Assembly: GCF_963576675.1 (NCBI RefSeq)
Contig: NC_088914.1
Location: forward strand, 15,417,001-15,481,000
DNA: 64,000 nt
Source: Euphorbia lathyris
Lineage: Eukaryota > Streptophyta > Magnoliopsida > Malpighiales > Euphorbiaceae
Reading direction: 5' to 3'
Below are positions 33,482-44,147 of the stretch, one piece after another. A program made the translations under genes and the position numbers. Each line of letters begins with the position of its first letter. The first letter of the stretch is position 1. The notes beneath the pieces were generated by a model. It made no database searches, was not told the DNA's origin, and saw only the letters and a list, made by a program, of their open reading frames with translations.

Positions 33482-35069
33482 ATGGATCCTTATACTACAT
33501 TTGTCTGGCTTTCTCTTCTTCTACTCCTGCCTCTATATCTCATCTTTAAAAAGAATAAACACAACAAGAAACTACCTCCAGGCCCTTCCAGGCTTCCAAT
33601 TTTAGGCAATTTGCACCAACTTAGCCAATTGGTTCATCAATCTTATTGGCAGCTTTCTAAGAAATATGGCCCTGTCATGCTCCTTCGACTCAGTCAGATC
33701 CCGGTTATTGTTGTCTCCTCTGCTGAGGCTGCAAGAGATGTCTTAAAAGTTCATGATCTTGCTTGTTGCAGCAGACCTTGTTTAACCGGGGCTGCCAGAC
33801 TTTCTTACAATTTCTTTGATGTGGCTTTAACACCATACGGTGATCATTGGAGACACATGAAGAAACTGATGGTTTTAGAGCTCTTTAGTCTTAAGAGGGT
33901 CCAATCTTTTCGGTTTATTAGAGAAGAAGAAGTTGAATTGCTCATCAATTCAATCTCATCCACTGCTGAAACTCCGGTTGATCTTACTGATAAGTTGTTT
34001 GCTCTTACTGCGAAGATCACGTATAGGATGTCTTTGGGGATTGATTATCGAGAGACTAACTTGGACAGAGACAGATTCCATCATGTGGTTGACGAGGCTA
34101 TGGCTGTGGCAGGAAGTTTCTCCAAGGCTGAATTGTTCCCATTTGCTGGATGTATCATAGACTGGATAACCGGTCATCATGCCAGGACCGAAAGAGTGTT
34201 TCATGAATTAGATAGTTTCTTGGAATATGCAATTGATGATCACCTTAAACCTGGATGGCAAAAGGAGCATGATGACATTATCGATGTTCTACTACGAGTA
34301 AAGGAAGAGCAAGCTCAACTTGGAACTGCTGACTTCACTAACAATCACTTTAAAGGAGTCCTCATGGTATGTTTACTAACTTAATTTCCATTTATCACTC
34401 AGAAATAACTCTTAATTTTCTTCATTCATTCTCCAAATATTTGTCCATCAGAATTTATTCCTAGCTGGCACAGATACTGCTGCAATTACTTTGAATTGGG
34501 CAGTGGCCGAGCTTGTCAGGAATCCAAGAGTGTTAGAGAAAGCACAAGATGAAGTTAGAAACCATGTCGGAAATAAAGGAAAAGTAAGCGAAAGTGACCT
34601 TGACAAGCTTGAATATATGAAAATGGTAATAAAAGAAACTTATAGAATGCACCCTGCTGCCCCTCTTCTGTTGCCAAGAGAAACCATTTCTCACTGTAAA
34701 ATCAATGGCTACGATATCGATCCGAAGACAATGATCCAAGTGAATGCCTGGGCAATCGGACGAGATCCGAAATACTGGAAGGAACCGGAGAAGTTTTATC
34801 CTGAAAGATTTGCTGATAGTTCTATTGATTATAAAGGACAGAATTTCGAGCTCTTGCCATTTGGGGCTGGCAGAAGAATCTGTCCAGCGATAAATATGGC
34901 GAAAATAACAATTGAATACGTGCTTGCAAACATTTTATACTTGTTTGATTGGAAATTGCCGGAGGGAATGAGGAAAGAAGACATCAACATGGAAGAGAAA
35001 CCTGGTGTTAGTCTTACTACCACTAAAAAGACACCTCTCATCCTTGTTCCTGTAAAGCATCTTCAGTAA
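33482..35069 (+). CDS. Cytochrome P450, CYP71-type, two exons (first of cluster)
   Basis: Exons 33482-34366 and 34452-35069 are joined by an 85-bp phase-0 GT-AG intron, giving 500 aa, the usual length. The N-terminus has a hydrophobic anchor at about residues 8-21 and the proline hinge KLPPGPSRLP, so it is ER-bound. The oxygen-binding I-helix motif AGTDTAA opens exon 2. ETYR is the ExxR motif, PERF follows, and the heme loop is FGAGRRICPAI. The Cys ligand is present, but Ala replaces the Gly two residues after it. As an A-type P450 it should carry out an NADPH-dependent oxidation in specialised metabolism; the substrate cannot be told. No stop or frameshift is seen. Confidence 0.93.
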
Positions 35070-35343
35070 TTAATGATGTGGAGAAATGATTTTTGCTGGA
35101 AAAGTGTAGAAATGTTCATCTCTACACACTGTTGCAGCAGATCATTTCCTCCTCATCAACATTGACAGGAACATATTTAGTTGATGTTGGTTTTGATGAT
35201 GTGGAAATTTTTTAGTTTTCTGTTTTACTTTTGTTGTAATTCATATGTTTTTGCTGATCAATGAACTTCATTCTTTTCTCTTCTTCTTCTTCTGCAATTT
35301 TTGTGCTTTCTCTAATTCATGTCATGGCGTAGATATATGATCA
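35070..35343 (+). other. 3' flank of the first P450
   Basis: Related to the 3' flank of the second P450 (ATGTTCATCTCTA, TTCATATGTTTTTG). It probably holds the 3' UTR. It ends at GATCA, the target site of the Copia insertion. Confidence 0.6.
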
Positions 35344-35734
35344 TGTTGAAGTAGAGGGACTAAAATTATAATTTATGAAGGATGAAATTGTAATTTTGAA
35401 GAAATATTTTTGTAATTTGGATGATAATAATTATGCACAAAAAACTCTCCAATTGAGCACTCAACTCTTCTATTATTTCACTCATACCTTACATCTCAAA
35501 ATAACATCTACTTAAATAAGAATTCCAATGTCCATATCTTGGACAAATACAAAAAAACCCCATACAAAACCCATACAATGACTTTGACAATTACACCAAT
35601 GATATCATTTACCCATACAATGACTTTGAACAACCCAATTAATTATTCTTTTCATATGTCTTTGTTTTATTTTATTTTTGATTAATTTTTTGTTTTATTT
35701 TATTTTGATCAAAATTAAGTTTATTTTTTTAACA
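35344..35734 (-). repeat. 3' LTR of the complete Copia
   Basis: 391 bp, TG...CA ends, identical on reading to 39910-40300. On the minus strand it is preceded by the polypurine tract AAAGGGGCA (35735-35743). Confidence 0.95.
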
Positions 35735-35747
35735 TGCCCCTTTAAAC

Positions 35748-38700
35748 TTAATTTTCTGTGACTCCCAACCAGGCTCTCAACTGACTGAACACGTCGTGCT
35801 TTAGCGGCTTCGTGAAAATATCTGCAATTTGATCTTGAGTTTTCACGTACTTCAGCTTCACCTCCTTTTGCTCAATGCACTCCCGAATAAAATGATATCT
35901 CGTATCAATGTGCTTACTTCGATCATGAAACACTGGATTTTTCGCTAATGCCAATGCAGATTTATTATCAATAAAAATCTCCGTCGGATCATTTTCAGTC
36001 ATCTGAAATTCTTCTAGCAATTTCCGAAGCCAAATCGCATGACACACACATGATGTTGCACCAACATATTCAGCTTCGCAGGTGGACAACGTCACAATCG
36101 CCTGTTTCTTCGAACTCCATGTAAATGCAGTATTACCCAGAAAAAATACAAAACCAGTTGTACTTTTTCGGCCATCCTTGTCACCGGCCCAATCACTATC
36201 ACAGTATCCAACTAATTTGAAATCGTCAGTTTTTGAATAAAGTAATCCCAAATTAGTTGTACCTTTCACGTAACGGAGAATTCTTTTTGCTGCATTCCAA
36301 TGTGACACCGTTGGTGCTTCCATGTATCGACTTACTAAGCCGACTGCATAGAGAATATCAGGTCTCGTACATGTCAAGTATCTGAGACTTCCGACCAAGC
36401 TTCGGAATAATGTCAGGTTGACTCTGTCTCCACCTTCATCTTTTGTCAACTTGATTCCACATTCGACTGGCGTGCTGACGGAATTACAATTTTCCATCTT
36501 GAACTTCTGTAAGATCTCCTTTGCAAAACCACTTTGAGAAATAAAAATTCCATCGTCATTCTGCTTCACTTCAATGCCAAGATACTATGACATTAGACCA
36601 ATGTCAGTCATCTCGAACTCACGAGCCATTGTCTTCTTGAACTCTTCAAACATCTTAGGATTGTTCCCTGTAAAAATGAGATCATCCACATACAAACAAA
36701 CAAGTAACATATCTCCATTTTTCACCTTTGCATACAGGGCATATTCATGTGGGCATTTGACAAATCCATTTTCTTGAAAATATTTGTCAATGCGACTATT
36801 CCAGGCTCGTGGTGCTTGCTTAAGACCATAAAGTGCCTTTTTCAATTTTAGCACTTTATTTTCTTGACCTTTCACAACATACCCAGGTGGTTGCTGGATA
36901 TAAATTTCCTCTTCCAGATATCCATTGAGAAATGCGGATTTCACATCCATTTGATGGATTCTCCACCCGTGTTGAGCAGCTACAGAAATTACCAGTCTGA
37001 TACTCTCCATTCTGGCAACAGGAGCAAAAACTTCATTATAGTCAATTCCGGGTCGTTGACTGAACCCTTTCGCCACCAATCTTGCTTTATGCCGGACAAT
37101 TTCACCGTTTGCATCTTTCTTTGCTTTGAACACCCATTTAACTCCAATGGGTTTTTGACCGGCCGGAAGTGATGTCAGCTCCCATGTTTTATTTTTCTCG
37201 ATCGAATGAATCTCCTCTTCCATGGCTTGTCTCCATTTTTCATCTTTCATTGCTTCTTCTGGATCTGTTGGTTCATCATTAACAAAATGACAATAAAGAG
37301 TTAATTCATCATCGAGGTTTCTTGTTACATCATAGAGATCTTTAATAGGTATGAATTTTTTAGGCTTTCCAGGCGGATGTTCATCTGAACTGTTTTCATC
37401 ACTCAAGGACGAACTCGAACTGGATGAGCTTGCTGATGTCGAACTGGTTGCTGGTGTTGTGGCTGCGACTGTGGTTGGTTCTTTTTTATCATTGTCTTCA
37501 TCCATGAAAGGATAAAAACTGTAGCTGTTTTCTTTTTCACTGGTCCAGTCCCAAACTGCTTCTTCATCAATAGTGACATCTCTACTGATGACGATTTTCT
37601 GTGTCTGAGGATCGAACATTTTGTACCCTTTGGAATGTTCTGAATAACCCACAAACAAATATTTCTTACTTTTATCATCTAGCTTCTTGCGTTCTTCATC
37701 AGGTACATGGACATGAGCAACACTGCCAAAAACACGCAAATGAGAAATACTGGGTTTTATTCCGCTCCATGCTTCTTGTGGAGTTTGATCCCAAACACTG
37801 ACAGTTGGCGATCTGTTCAACAGGTAGACAGTACAGTCCACTGCTTCGGCCCATAACTCCTTCGGTAAATTTTTGCTTTTTAACATGCTCCTCACCATGT
37901 TGAGCACCGTTCTGTTCTTTCTTTCTACTACGCCATTTTGTTGAGGTGATCTGGGGACTGAAAGGAAATGACGGATTCCATGTTGTTCACAAAATTGCTT
38001 GAAAGAGATGGACATGTATTCACCGCCTCTATCTGATCTCAGTGCCTTAATAAAATGACCACTTTCTTTCTCCACTTGGACTTTGAATTTTTTAAATGTC
38101 TCAAAAACTTCTGTTTTTTCCTTCAAAAAATACACCCAAGTTTTTCTACTATAATCATCAATGAAAAGTAGAAAATATTTATTTTTACCAAGAGACTGTG
38201 GAGTGATCGGTCCACACACGTCTGTGTGAACTAGATCAAGTGGCGCATTTGCTCTTGACATGGACTCCTTTGGAAAACTGGTTCTGAATTGTTTTCCAAC
38301 AAGACATCCTTCACACAGTTGATGAGGCTGGTCAATTTGAGGCAATCCGTTTACCATCTGCTTCTGTCCCAACAGCTTCAGTCCTCCAAAATTGAGATGT
38401 CCATACCGTAGATGCCAAAGCCAGAGGGGACTTTGCACACAAGCTTTCAAACATTTAGCCATGTCTGTCTGAATGTTAATTGTGAACATTCTGTTTTTCG
38501 CCATTGGTACTCGTGCAATCAACTCCTTTTTCTCATTCAACAGGAGTAGTTTTCGATCCACCATGTGAACTTCATAATTTTTCTCCAGTAATTGTCCCAA
38601 ACTCAAAATATTGCTTTTCATGTTGGGAACATAATAAACATTATCAATAAACTGGTGAGCGCCATTTTTGAGCCGAATAAGAATGGTTCCTTTGCCTGTA

Positions 38701-38923
38701 ATAGGAACCTTAGAGGAATCTCCAAATACAACTTACCACGAACGGATTCATAGAGCTCCACGAACATCTTTTTGTCACCACACATATGGTTACTTGCCGC
38801 ATTGTCAAGATACCATATATTATTTTCGCGATTTTCTTCACCTTCGTAGGTAAGTAACACTGTGCCAGTTACTTCCTCATCTTGAATATTATTGGCAGTC
38901 TCCTCTACCTCCTTAGGCGGACT
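35748..38923 (-). pseudogene. Copia Pol: protease, integrase, RT, RNase H (disrupted)
   Basis: Protease shows WYLDNAASNHMCG (Asp kept; the usual next residues differ). A one-base frameshift follows near 38740. Integrase has the HLRYGHLN...CEGC zinc finger, HTDVCGP, RSDRGGEY and the Glu in NGVVERKN. RT has KARLVAKGFSQ and YVDDLIFTG; a TAG at 36585-36587 breaks it before the RNase H part (YCDSDWAGD, STCEAEY, DNKSALALAKN). The end at 35748 lies 13 bp from the LTR. The order and short LTR suggest an Ale-type lineage, which was not tested. Confidence 0.9.
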
Positions 38924-39850
38924 CTAACATTCCACCGCATAGTGACCGTACTTAGACCAATTGTAACATTGAATGTTGGACTTGTCACATCCTTCATTCG
39001 GCCTCCAGTTTCCTCTTCCTTGACCACGTCCTCGGCCCCTTCCTCTTCCTCTAGAGAATTGAGTGCTTCTGTCATTGTTGTTATTGCCGTTTTCATTTCT
39101 GCCTTGACTTCTGCCACGTCCTCGTCCTCTACCATTTCCTCCTCGACCTCTTCCGTGTCCTCTGCCGGACTGACTACTTTCGCAATTTTTAAACACAGTC
39201 TTCGTTGCTAAGACTTGTTCTGCGGAATCTTCTCTTCGTTTCTCAAACCGCTCCTCGCGTGCTTGTAATGACCCTACAACTTCGTCAACTGAAATTTCAC
39301 TGATGTCTCTAGACTCCTCCATAGCCACCACTACGTAATCAAATTTTGGTAGTAGTGATCGCAGAATTTTTTCAATAATTCTGGACTCTTCAATTTTTTC
39401 TCCATACTGCCGCATCTGATTTACGACAGATTTTACTCGGGATGAGTAATCACTAATGGCCTCCGTCTCTTTCATCCTCATCATCTCAAATTCTCCTCTC
39501 AGCATCTGTAAACGAACTTTTTTAACTTTTTCCTCCCCTTGAAGAGAGACTCGTAGGATTTCCCATGCTTGTTTGGCGGTGGTAGCTTCGGCTACTTTCT
39601 CGAACATTAATTCATCCAAACCTTGATGGATGAGAGTAAGCGCCTTTTGATCGCTTTTGCGATTTTTCTGCAGAGTATCTTTTTCTGTCTGTGACAACGC
39701 TGCCTCGTTGCCTGGGACTACATAGCCTTTTTCAACAATATCCCAGACATCTTGACATCCGAGTAACGCCTTCATTCGAATACACCAATTTGAATAATTG
39801 GTTTTTGTGAGCCGAGGGTATTGATAAGGAAGTTTGAGACCGTCTGACAT
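38924..39850 (-). CDS. Copia Gag
   Basis: 308 aa starting MSDGLKLPYQYPRL with the UBN2-type capsid region (NYSNWCIRMKALL, AWEILRVSLQG), an Arg/Gly-rich nucleic-acid-binding stretch and a zinc knuckle CYNWSKYGHYAVEC. The second Cys of the CCHC box is Trp, so zinc binding is doubtful. The TAG directly after the knuckle separates it from protease, which continues in the same frame. Confidence 0.88.
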   Translation of the reverse strand: MSDGLKLPYQYPRLTKTNYSNWCIRMKALLGCQDVWDIVEKGYVVPGNEAALSQTEKDTLQKNRKSDQKALTLIHQGLDELMFEKVAEATTAKQAWEILRVSLQGEEKVKKVRLQMLRGEFEMMRMKETEAISDYSSRVKSVVNQMRQYGEKIEESRIIEKILRSLLPKFDYVVVAMEESRDISEISVDEVVGSLQAREERFEKRREDSAEQVLATKTVFKNCESSQSGRGHGRGRGGNGRGRGRGRSQGRNENGNNNNDRSTQFSRGRGRGRGRGQGRGNWRPNEGCDKSNIQCYNWSKYGHYAVEC

Positions 39851-39892
39851 TTTTTATAGGGTCTATTTGGCAGAAGACTGACTTTCGTAATA

Positions 39893-39906
39893 TGGCTCTG
39901 ATACCA
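39893..39906 (-). other. Primer-binding site of the complete Copia
   Basis: On the minus strand TGGTATCAGAGCCA lies three bases after the 5' LTR. This is the standard initiator-Met tRNA site of plant Copia elements. Confidence 0.95.
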
Positions 39907-39909
39907 CTT

Positions 39910-40300
39910 TGTTGAAGTAGAGGGACTAAAATTATAATTTATGAAGGATGAAATTGTAATTTTGAAGAAATATTTTTGTAATTTGGATGATAATAATTAT
40001 GCACAAAAAACTCTCCAATTGAGCACTCAACTCTTCTATTATTTCACTCATACCTTACATCTCAAAATAACATCTACTTAAATAAGAATTCCAATGTCCA
40101 TATCTTGGACAAATACAAAAAAACCCCATACAAAACCCATACAATGACTTTGACAATTACACCAATGATATCATTTACCCATACAATGACTTTGAACAAC
40201 CCAATTAATTATTCTTTTCATATGTCTTTGTTTTATTTTATTTTTGATTAATTTTTTGTTTTATTTTATTTTGATCAAAATTAAGTTTATTTTTTTAACA
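39910..40300 (-). repeat. 5' LTR of the complete Copia
   Basis: 391 bp, identical on reading to 35344-35734, followed on the plus strand by the target duplication GATCA. Confidence 0.95.
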
Positions 40301-40305
40301 GATCA

Positions 40306-40815
40306 GTACCTTAAACGCTAAAAGAAAGGAAAATTTCGTTTTGAAAGAAACATAACCTGAAAGTGCGAATTCTTCGTACGGTAAGTACACAAATACTTTT
40401 TACTCTCATTTTATGATATAATTTGTTTATTATATTGTTCGTTTTTTTATGAATATGTTGAAGTAGCCTTTAATTTTTTTTTTCGTCCACGGTCTAGCCT
40501 CCCGACCAATAGGTCCTGGCTCCGCCCCTGAAAGGGAACAGACAGCTTTGTTATTTGTGCCAGTTTAAGTTGTTATCAGTTAGCAAACTGTTACAAGACG
40601 GGCTCTACAAGCCAACAGCATCATCTTTTCATCGAGATCTGTTGCGAAAATTCAAATCTGAATCAGCTTTACAGACTCATCATATAGATGTTCCTAAGAA
40701 TAATGCTGTTTTGGCATAAACGTTTCGGTCATACACATCACAATCTAAACTTCGTCATACGTTTTCCTTTGTAAAAAATGATGATTTTATAAACTAATTT
40801 AGAGAGTAGGAAAAA
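40306..40815 (+). other. Continuation of the P450 3' flank, shared with 47016-47285
   Basis: CCTTAAACGCTAAAAGAAAG and the block 40545-40720 recur after the second P450. In one frame both read SFHRDLLRKFKSESALQTH, which might be a fragment of an unknown gene. Between them, about 40385-40530, an extra piece ends TGGCTCCGCCCCTG, a typical hAT terminus; its other end is not clear. Confidence 0.55.
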
Positions 40816-41685
40816 TGATATGAAACTGAATTAGTTTTATTAAAGATGAAAGGCTGCTACATATATAGTAATTAGGGAAGAAAAAGAATTACACATCAGT
40901 AAAATAGTAAAGTTAAAGTTACTAATAGTTGTTTAGCTGGCAACTGTTACAAGGACAGTAACTAATCTTTAACCTATCTCAACACCCGCCCCTCAAGTTG
41001 GGTGTGCATAATTCAACAAACCTAACTTGGATAAAGCTTAATGCATTTGAGCACCCGAAACATTCTTGGTTAATAAATCTGCTAGTTCTTTATGTGTTGG
41101 AACAAAAGGAGTAGATTTAAATCCTTGCTGTAGATGCTCTCTCACAATATGGCAGTCAATGTCAATATGCTTCACCTTTTCATGAAAACTGAAATAGGCA
41201 GTGAAACTTTAATCTAGAACTCATGTAACAAGTAACTTAACCATTTGAGTTCACATGTTGTAGTAGTCATGGCTCGTTATTCAGCAGAGGGTGATGACTT
41301 ACTTGCTGTTGATTGCTTCTTAGACTTCCACGAAATTAGACTTCTGCTAATCAAAATGCAATAACCAGTAACTGGGCGTCTTATGATCTCACAACGACCT
41401 CAATCTGAGTCACAATAAGCAGTGAGAGAAATATCATTCTCAATTGGATAAAATAATCCCAACTGCTTAGTACCCTTACTTTAGAACATGAACTGCTACA
41501 TTTCAATGCATTTGTGTGTCAGGACGAGTGAAGCCCAAATACAAAAGCCTGCCAATGATTCTTCTGCATTTATCAATTTCATCTGACAATGATGAATCAA
41601 TATCTCGTTTATCCAATTGAACTCCACTTGGACATGGACGGTTGCATTTTCTAAACCAGCATCAACCAATAAGTCAATGATGTAC

Positions 41686-41837
41686 TGCTGAAACTGCGTG
41701 AAATCCTCACAAGGATTTATGCACAAAGAACGGGAAAACCCTTATGGGTTGTATCCGAAGACATGGAAAGAGATGTTTTTATGTCAGCAACAGAAGCCCA
41801 AGCTCATGGAATTGTTGATCTTGTAGCAGTTGCATAA
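41686..41837 (+). pseudogene. clpP: clpP 3' end (plastid-derived)
   Basis: The frame reads [31 protein letters not shown] in parts and closes DLVAVA with TAA at 41835-41837, matching the C-terminus of the plastid Clp protease subunit. Only about 50 codons are present, without the catalytic Ser or His, so this is a non-functional nuclear copy. Confidence 0.9.
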
Positions 41838-42056
41838 GAAATAGAAGGAATTTCATGCAAATCGCGATTTGATATCTTTTTATTATCGAAATTTCAATTT
41901 AATATTCTATTATTTATTTGTTTCAAATATTCCATATTTTATTATTTATATTCTATTATTTATCTAATTAATAGTAATAGAATATGAATATAGAAAAAAT
42001 TCATAACCATACGGTTACGATCAATCTAAACCAGCCCATTATGCATACGATTCAAG

Positions 42057-42133
42057 ATGCCAACTATTATGTTACCAAATCTCCCGCTTTTGGGGGATGT
42101 CCTCAGCGCCGAGGAACATGTACTAGGGTGTAT
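42057..42133 (+). pseudogene. rps12: rps12 5' exon (plastid-derived, internally deleted)
   Basis: It starts ATGCCAACTATT, then jumps to [21 protein letters not shown], the end of the trans-spliced first exon of ribosomal protein S12. About a dozen residues between are missing. Typical intron sequence follows from 42134. Confidence 0.85.
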
Positions 42134-42931
42134 GCGCGACTTGTTTAGATCATGAACTTGGACAAAAGAAAGGAAATTTTTTTCCACTATCTGTGTCAGC
42201 ACGGATGAATAGGATAGAATAGAAGAGTCCCCCTCATTATCTAAAAAAAGATCTATCATATTCGTCTATTGTGTATCAAATTTATGGTTTCATTGGTGCA
42301 AATTCAATCACCTCAATTTTCAATTTAAAACACGAAAGAATTTCCCATTGGTAACAATTGATTATCCATTAAGCAGGGAAAATCTTATTAAATTAAAAGT
42401 TAAAAGGCCGAAAGTTTATGCCCCTACTTTTGCAAGAGCAGACTAACAGGATCAATGAATTAGCTAATCGTCATAATTAAATACCGTTACTATGATAGAT
42501 AGATCTCCTTGTGAAAGACCTATTACTGGATAATTCATGGATAGAGCAAAAGAATGTGAACTGTACACGTTAACAATAGCATTGATTAAATGATTAAATT
42601 CAGGAGGGGGACTCCAGTGTATAGAGAAGACCTCACCATTTAAGAAGTAACCCTAAAAACGATGGAACTCACTATTTATCTATTTCTATTTACTGTTTTT
42701 TTTTATTCTATTTTTGTTTGTGTTTGAGACCTAATATCAATAAAGTTTCTTATTTCAAGATGAAATGGCTCAAAAAAAAAATCGTGGTTGGGAAGGTTAT
42801 AGTAGCAAAAGCCGTTGGAATTTTTATTTTATACACTGGAAAAATCCGTTTTGTTATTATAGATAAAGGGGGAAAAGAATAACTGAAAGAAAAGAAATCA
42901 ATTAGTTATTCATCAAAGTTTCGTGTATTCA

Positions 42932-42990
42932 ATGACCAGAATTAGACGAGGATATATAGTTTGGAGACGTAGAACAAAAATGCGTTTATT
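42932..42990 (+). pseudogene. rpl20: rpl20 start (plastid-derived)
   Basis: ATG at 42932 gives MTRIRRGYIVWRRRTKMRLFA, the start of plastid ribosomal protein L20, cut off after about 20 codons where the Copia sequence resumes. Confidence 0.88.
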
Positions 42991-43215
42991 CGCTCTGGGA
43001 CAACAAAATACCATTAGCAGACTTGTGCAGTTCTACACCAAGAAATTTTTTAGTATTACCAAGATCTTTAATGCTAAATGCTTTATGCAAAGCTGATTTA
43101 ACCTCATCAATTTGCTTGTGTGAACCCAAATCATGTAAAGAAGTAAAAGCCTAATACCATTGTCTGCGTATCATTTGGTCTACAAGGTCAGGATCTAACA
43201 CTTTTTCGTTGGTCA

Positions 43216-44147
43216 CCACACTTTTCGATCGGAAAAATAGTAATAGTAATCTTAAAATCTTCCTTATAAAATAAGAAATTTAATAGTATAATAGTATAAT
43301 TTTCGTTTAAAGAAATGGCCGGAATAAAAAGTTAAGGAGGAAATTAGGATAAAAGGAAAAAGAAATTCAAAGTTTGTAGAGGTTAGCGAAAACGATGGTG
43401 TATGTGTCCAGTTTTGTTCTTTTCCAAACTCCACCTAATCATTACAGTAGCATAATAATAATAATAATAATAATAATAATATACTGTAATATAATATAAT
43501 ACTTAAGAAAAATACAGTTGATAGATCCCTTTATTATTAAAATTCTATTTTTAATTACATAACATATTTATATAGTATAATAAAGATTACAAAATGCTAA
43601 TGAGGGTTGGTCCGAGTGGTAAGGCGTTGAACCTTTGCTTGACAGATTTGAGGTTCGATTCTCCACTCGTTACATCTCACTTCGCATATTGTGCAGTATG
43701 CGAATTAGCATATTGCGAATTTGCGAAATAAAAGTTATTAGAAAAAGACTAAGAAACTTCTAAAGGTATTTTTGGAAAGTCATAAAAAATATAATCTAGA
43801 TAAGTAATAGATTGAGTAGATGGGCTAAATATGTAAATAGATCTCTCATTTTACCAAAATTGTAATTTTCCCTTATTTCTATATATAATAATAGATCTTC
43901 TGGATAAAAGTACATGATAAAAGTCATTGAATTTGGTGGCTGTATATGAATAAAAAATCAAAGTAACAATCAGGCAACCAAAATGATGTTTACCACTTCC
44001 AATATAATATTATTTTTAGGCAACTTCCTTATCTATGCAATCTGCTCTTTTTGTCTTTGAGTCAATAGAGTGGTTATTCAATTTATCACCACACCTTACA
44101 ATAAATCTAAACATCAATCAATCAAAAGATGCAAAACACAAAATCAA
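43216..44147. other. Spacer with tRNA-derived SINE and P450 upstream region
   Basis: 43216-43440 shows nothing recognisable. A (TAA)n microsatellite is at about 43450-43480. From 43605 to about 43680 a tRNA-like head has an A box (TGGTCCGAGTGGT) and B box (GGTTCGATTC), as in plant SINEs. From about 43930 the text is similar to the upstream side of the other two P450 genes (AATGATGTTTACCACTTCC). Confidence 0.6.
43605..43680 (+). mobile_element. tRNA-derived SINE head
   Basis: The internal pol III promoter boxes are about 35 bp apart, as in a tRNA. The cloverleaf does not close well, so it is not a real tRNA gene. The 3' end and target duplication could not be placed. Confidence 0.55.

Larger units (their letters stand above)
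35344..40300 (-). mobile_element. Complete Ty1/Copia element with identical LTRs
   Basis: LTRs 35344-35734 and 39910-40300 are each 391 bp, begin TGTTGAAGTA, end TTTTTAACA and show no difference on reading. The target duplication is GATCA (35339-35343 and 40301-40305). On the minus strand the order is 5' LTR, primer-binding site, gag, protease, integrase, RT, RNase H, polypurine tract, 3' LTR. The insertion is very young, yet gag and pol carry stops and a frameshift. It sits 274 bp behind the first P450. Confidence 0.95.
41686..42990 (+). other. Nuclear plastid DNA insert (clpP - rps12 - rpl20)
   Basis: About 1.3 kb in plastid order: clpP last exon, spacer, 5' exon of rps12, spacer, rpl20 start. 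Its edges fall inside one Copia RT motif, LLSQ on one side and YIIDLL on the other, so it inserted into the Copia with little or no loss. Small deletions and substitutions show it is not plastid contamination. Confidence 0.88.
40816..43215 (-). mobile_element. Decayed Copia relic, interrupted by plastid DNA
   Basis: Minus strand: RT text (DLGNTKKFLGVELHKSANGILLS) at about 42990-43215, then after the plastid insert [14 protein letters not shown] and TRPDTQMH at 41500-41686, then the RNase H end (HIVREHLQQGF, PFVPTHKELADLLTK) near 41030-41170. A purine tract (GAGGGGCGGG) and a short LTR, 40816-40984, TGTTGAGATAGG...TTTCATATCA, follow. Many frame breaks show it is old. Confidence 0.8.

Noticed and set aside
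41686..42990. Plastid contamination or a true plastid segment
   Set aside because: It is cut at both sides by Copia sequence and has internal deletions.
43605..43680. Functional tRNA gene
   Set aside because: A and B boxes are present but arms do not pair well and no CCA-proximal stem forms; a SINE head fits better.
44070..44147. Earlier ATG for the second P450
   Set aside because: It would add 26 residues before the membrane anchor that are absent from both paralogues.
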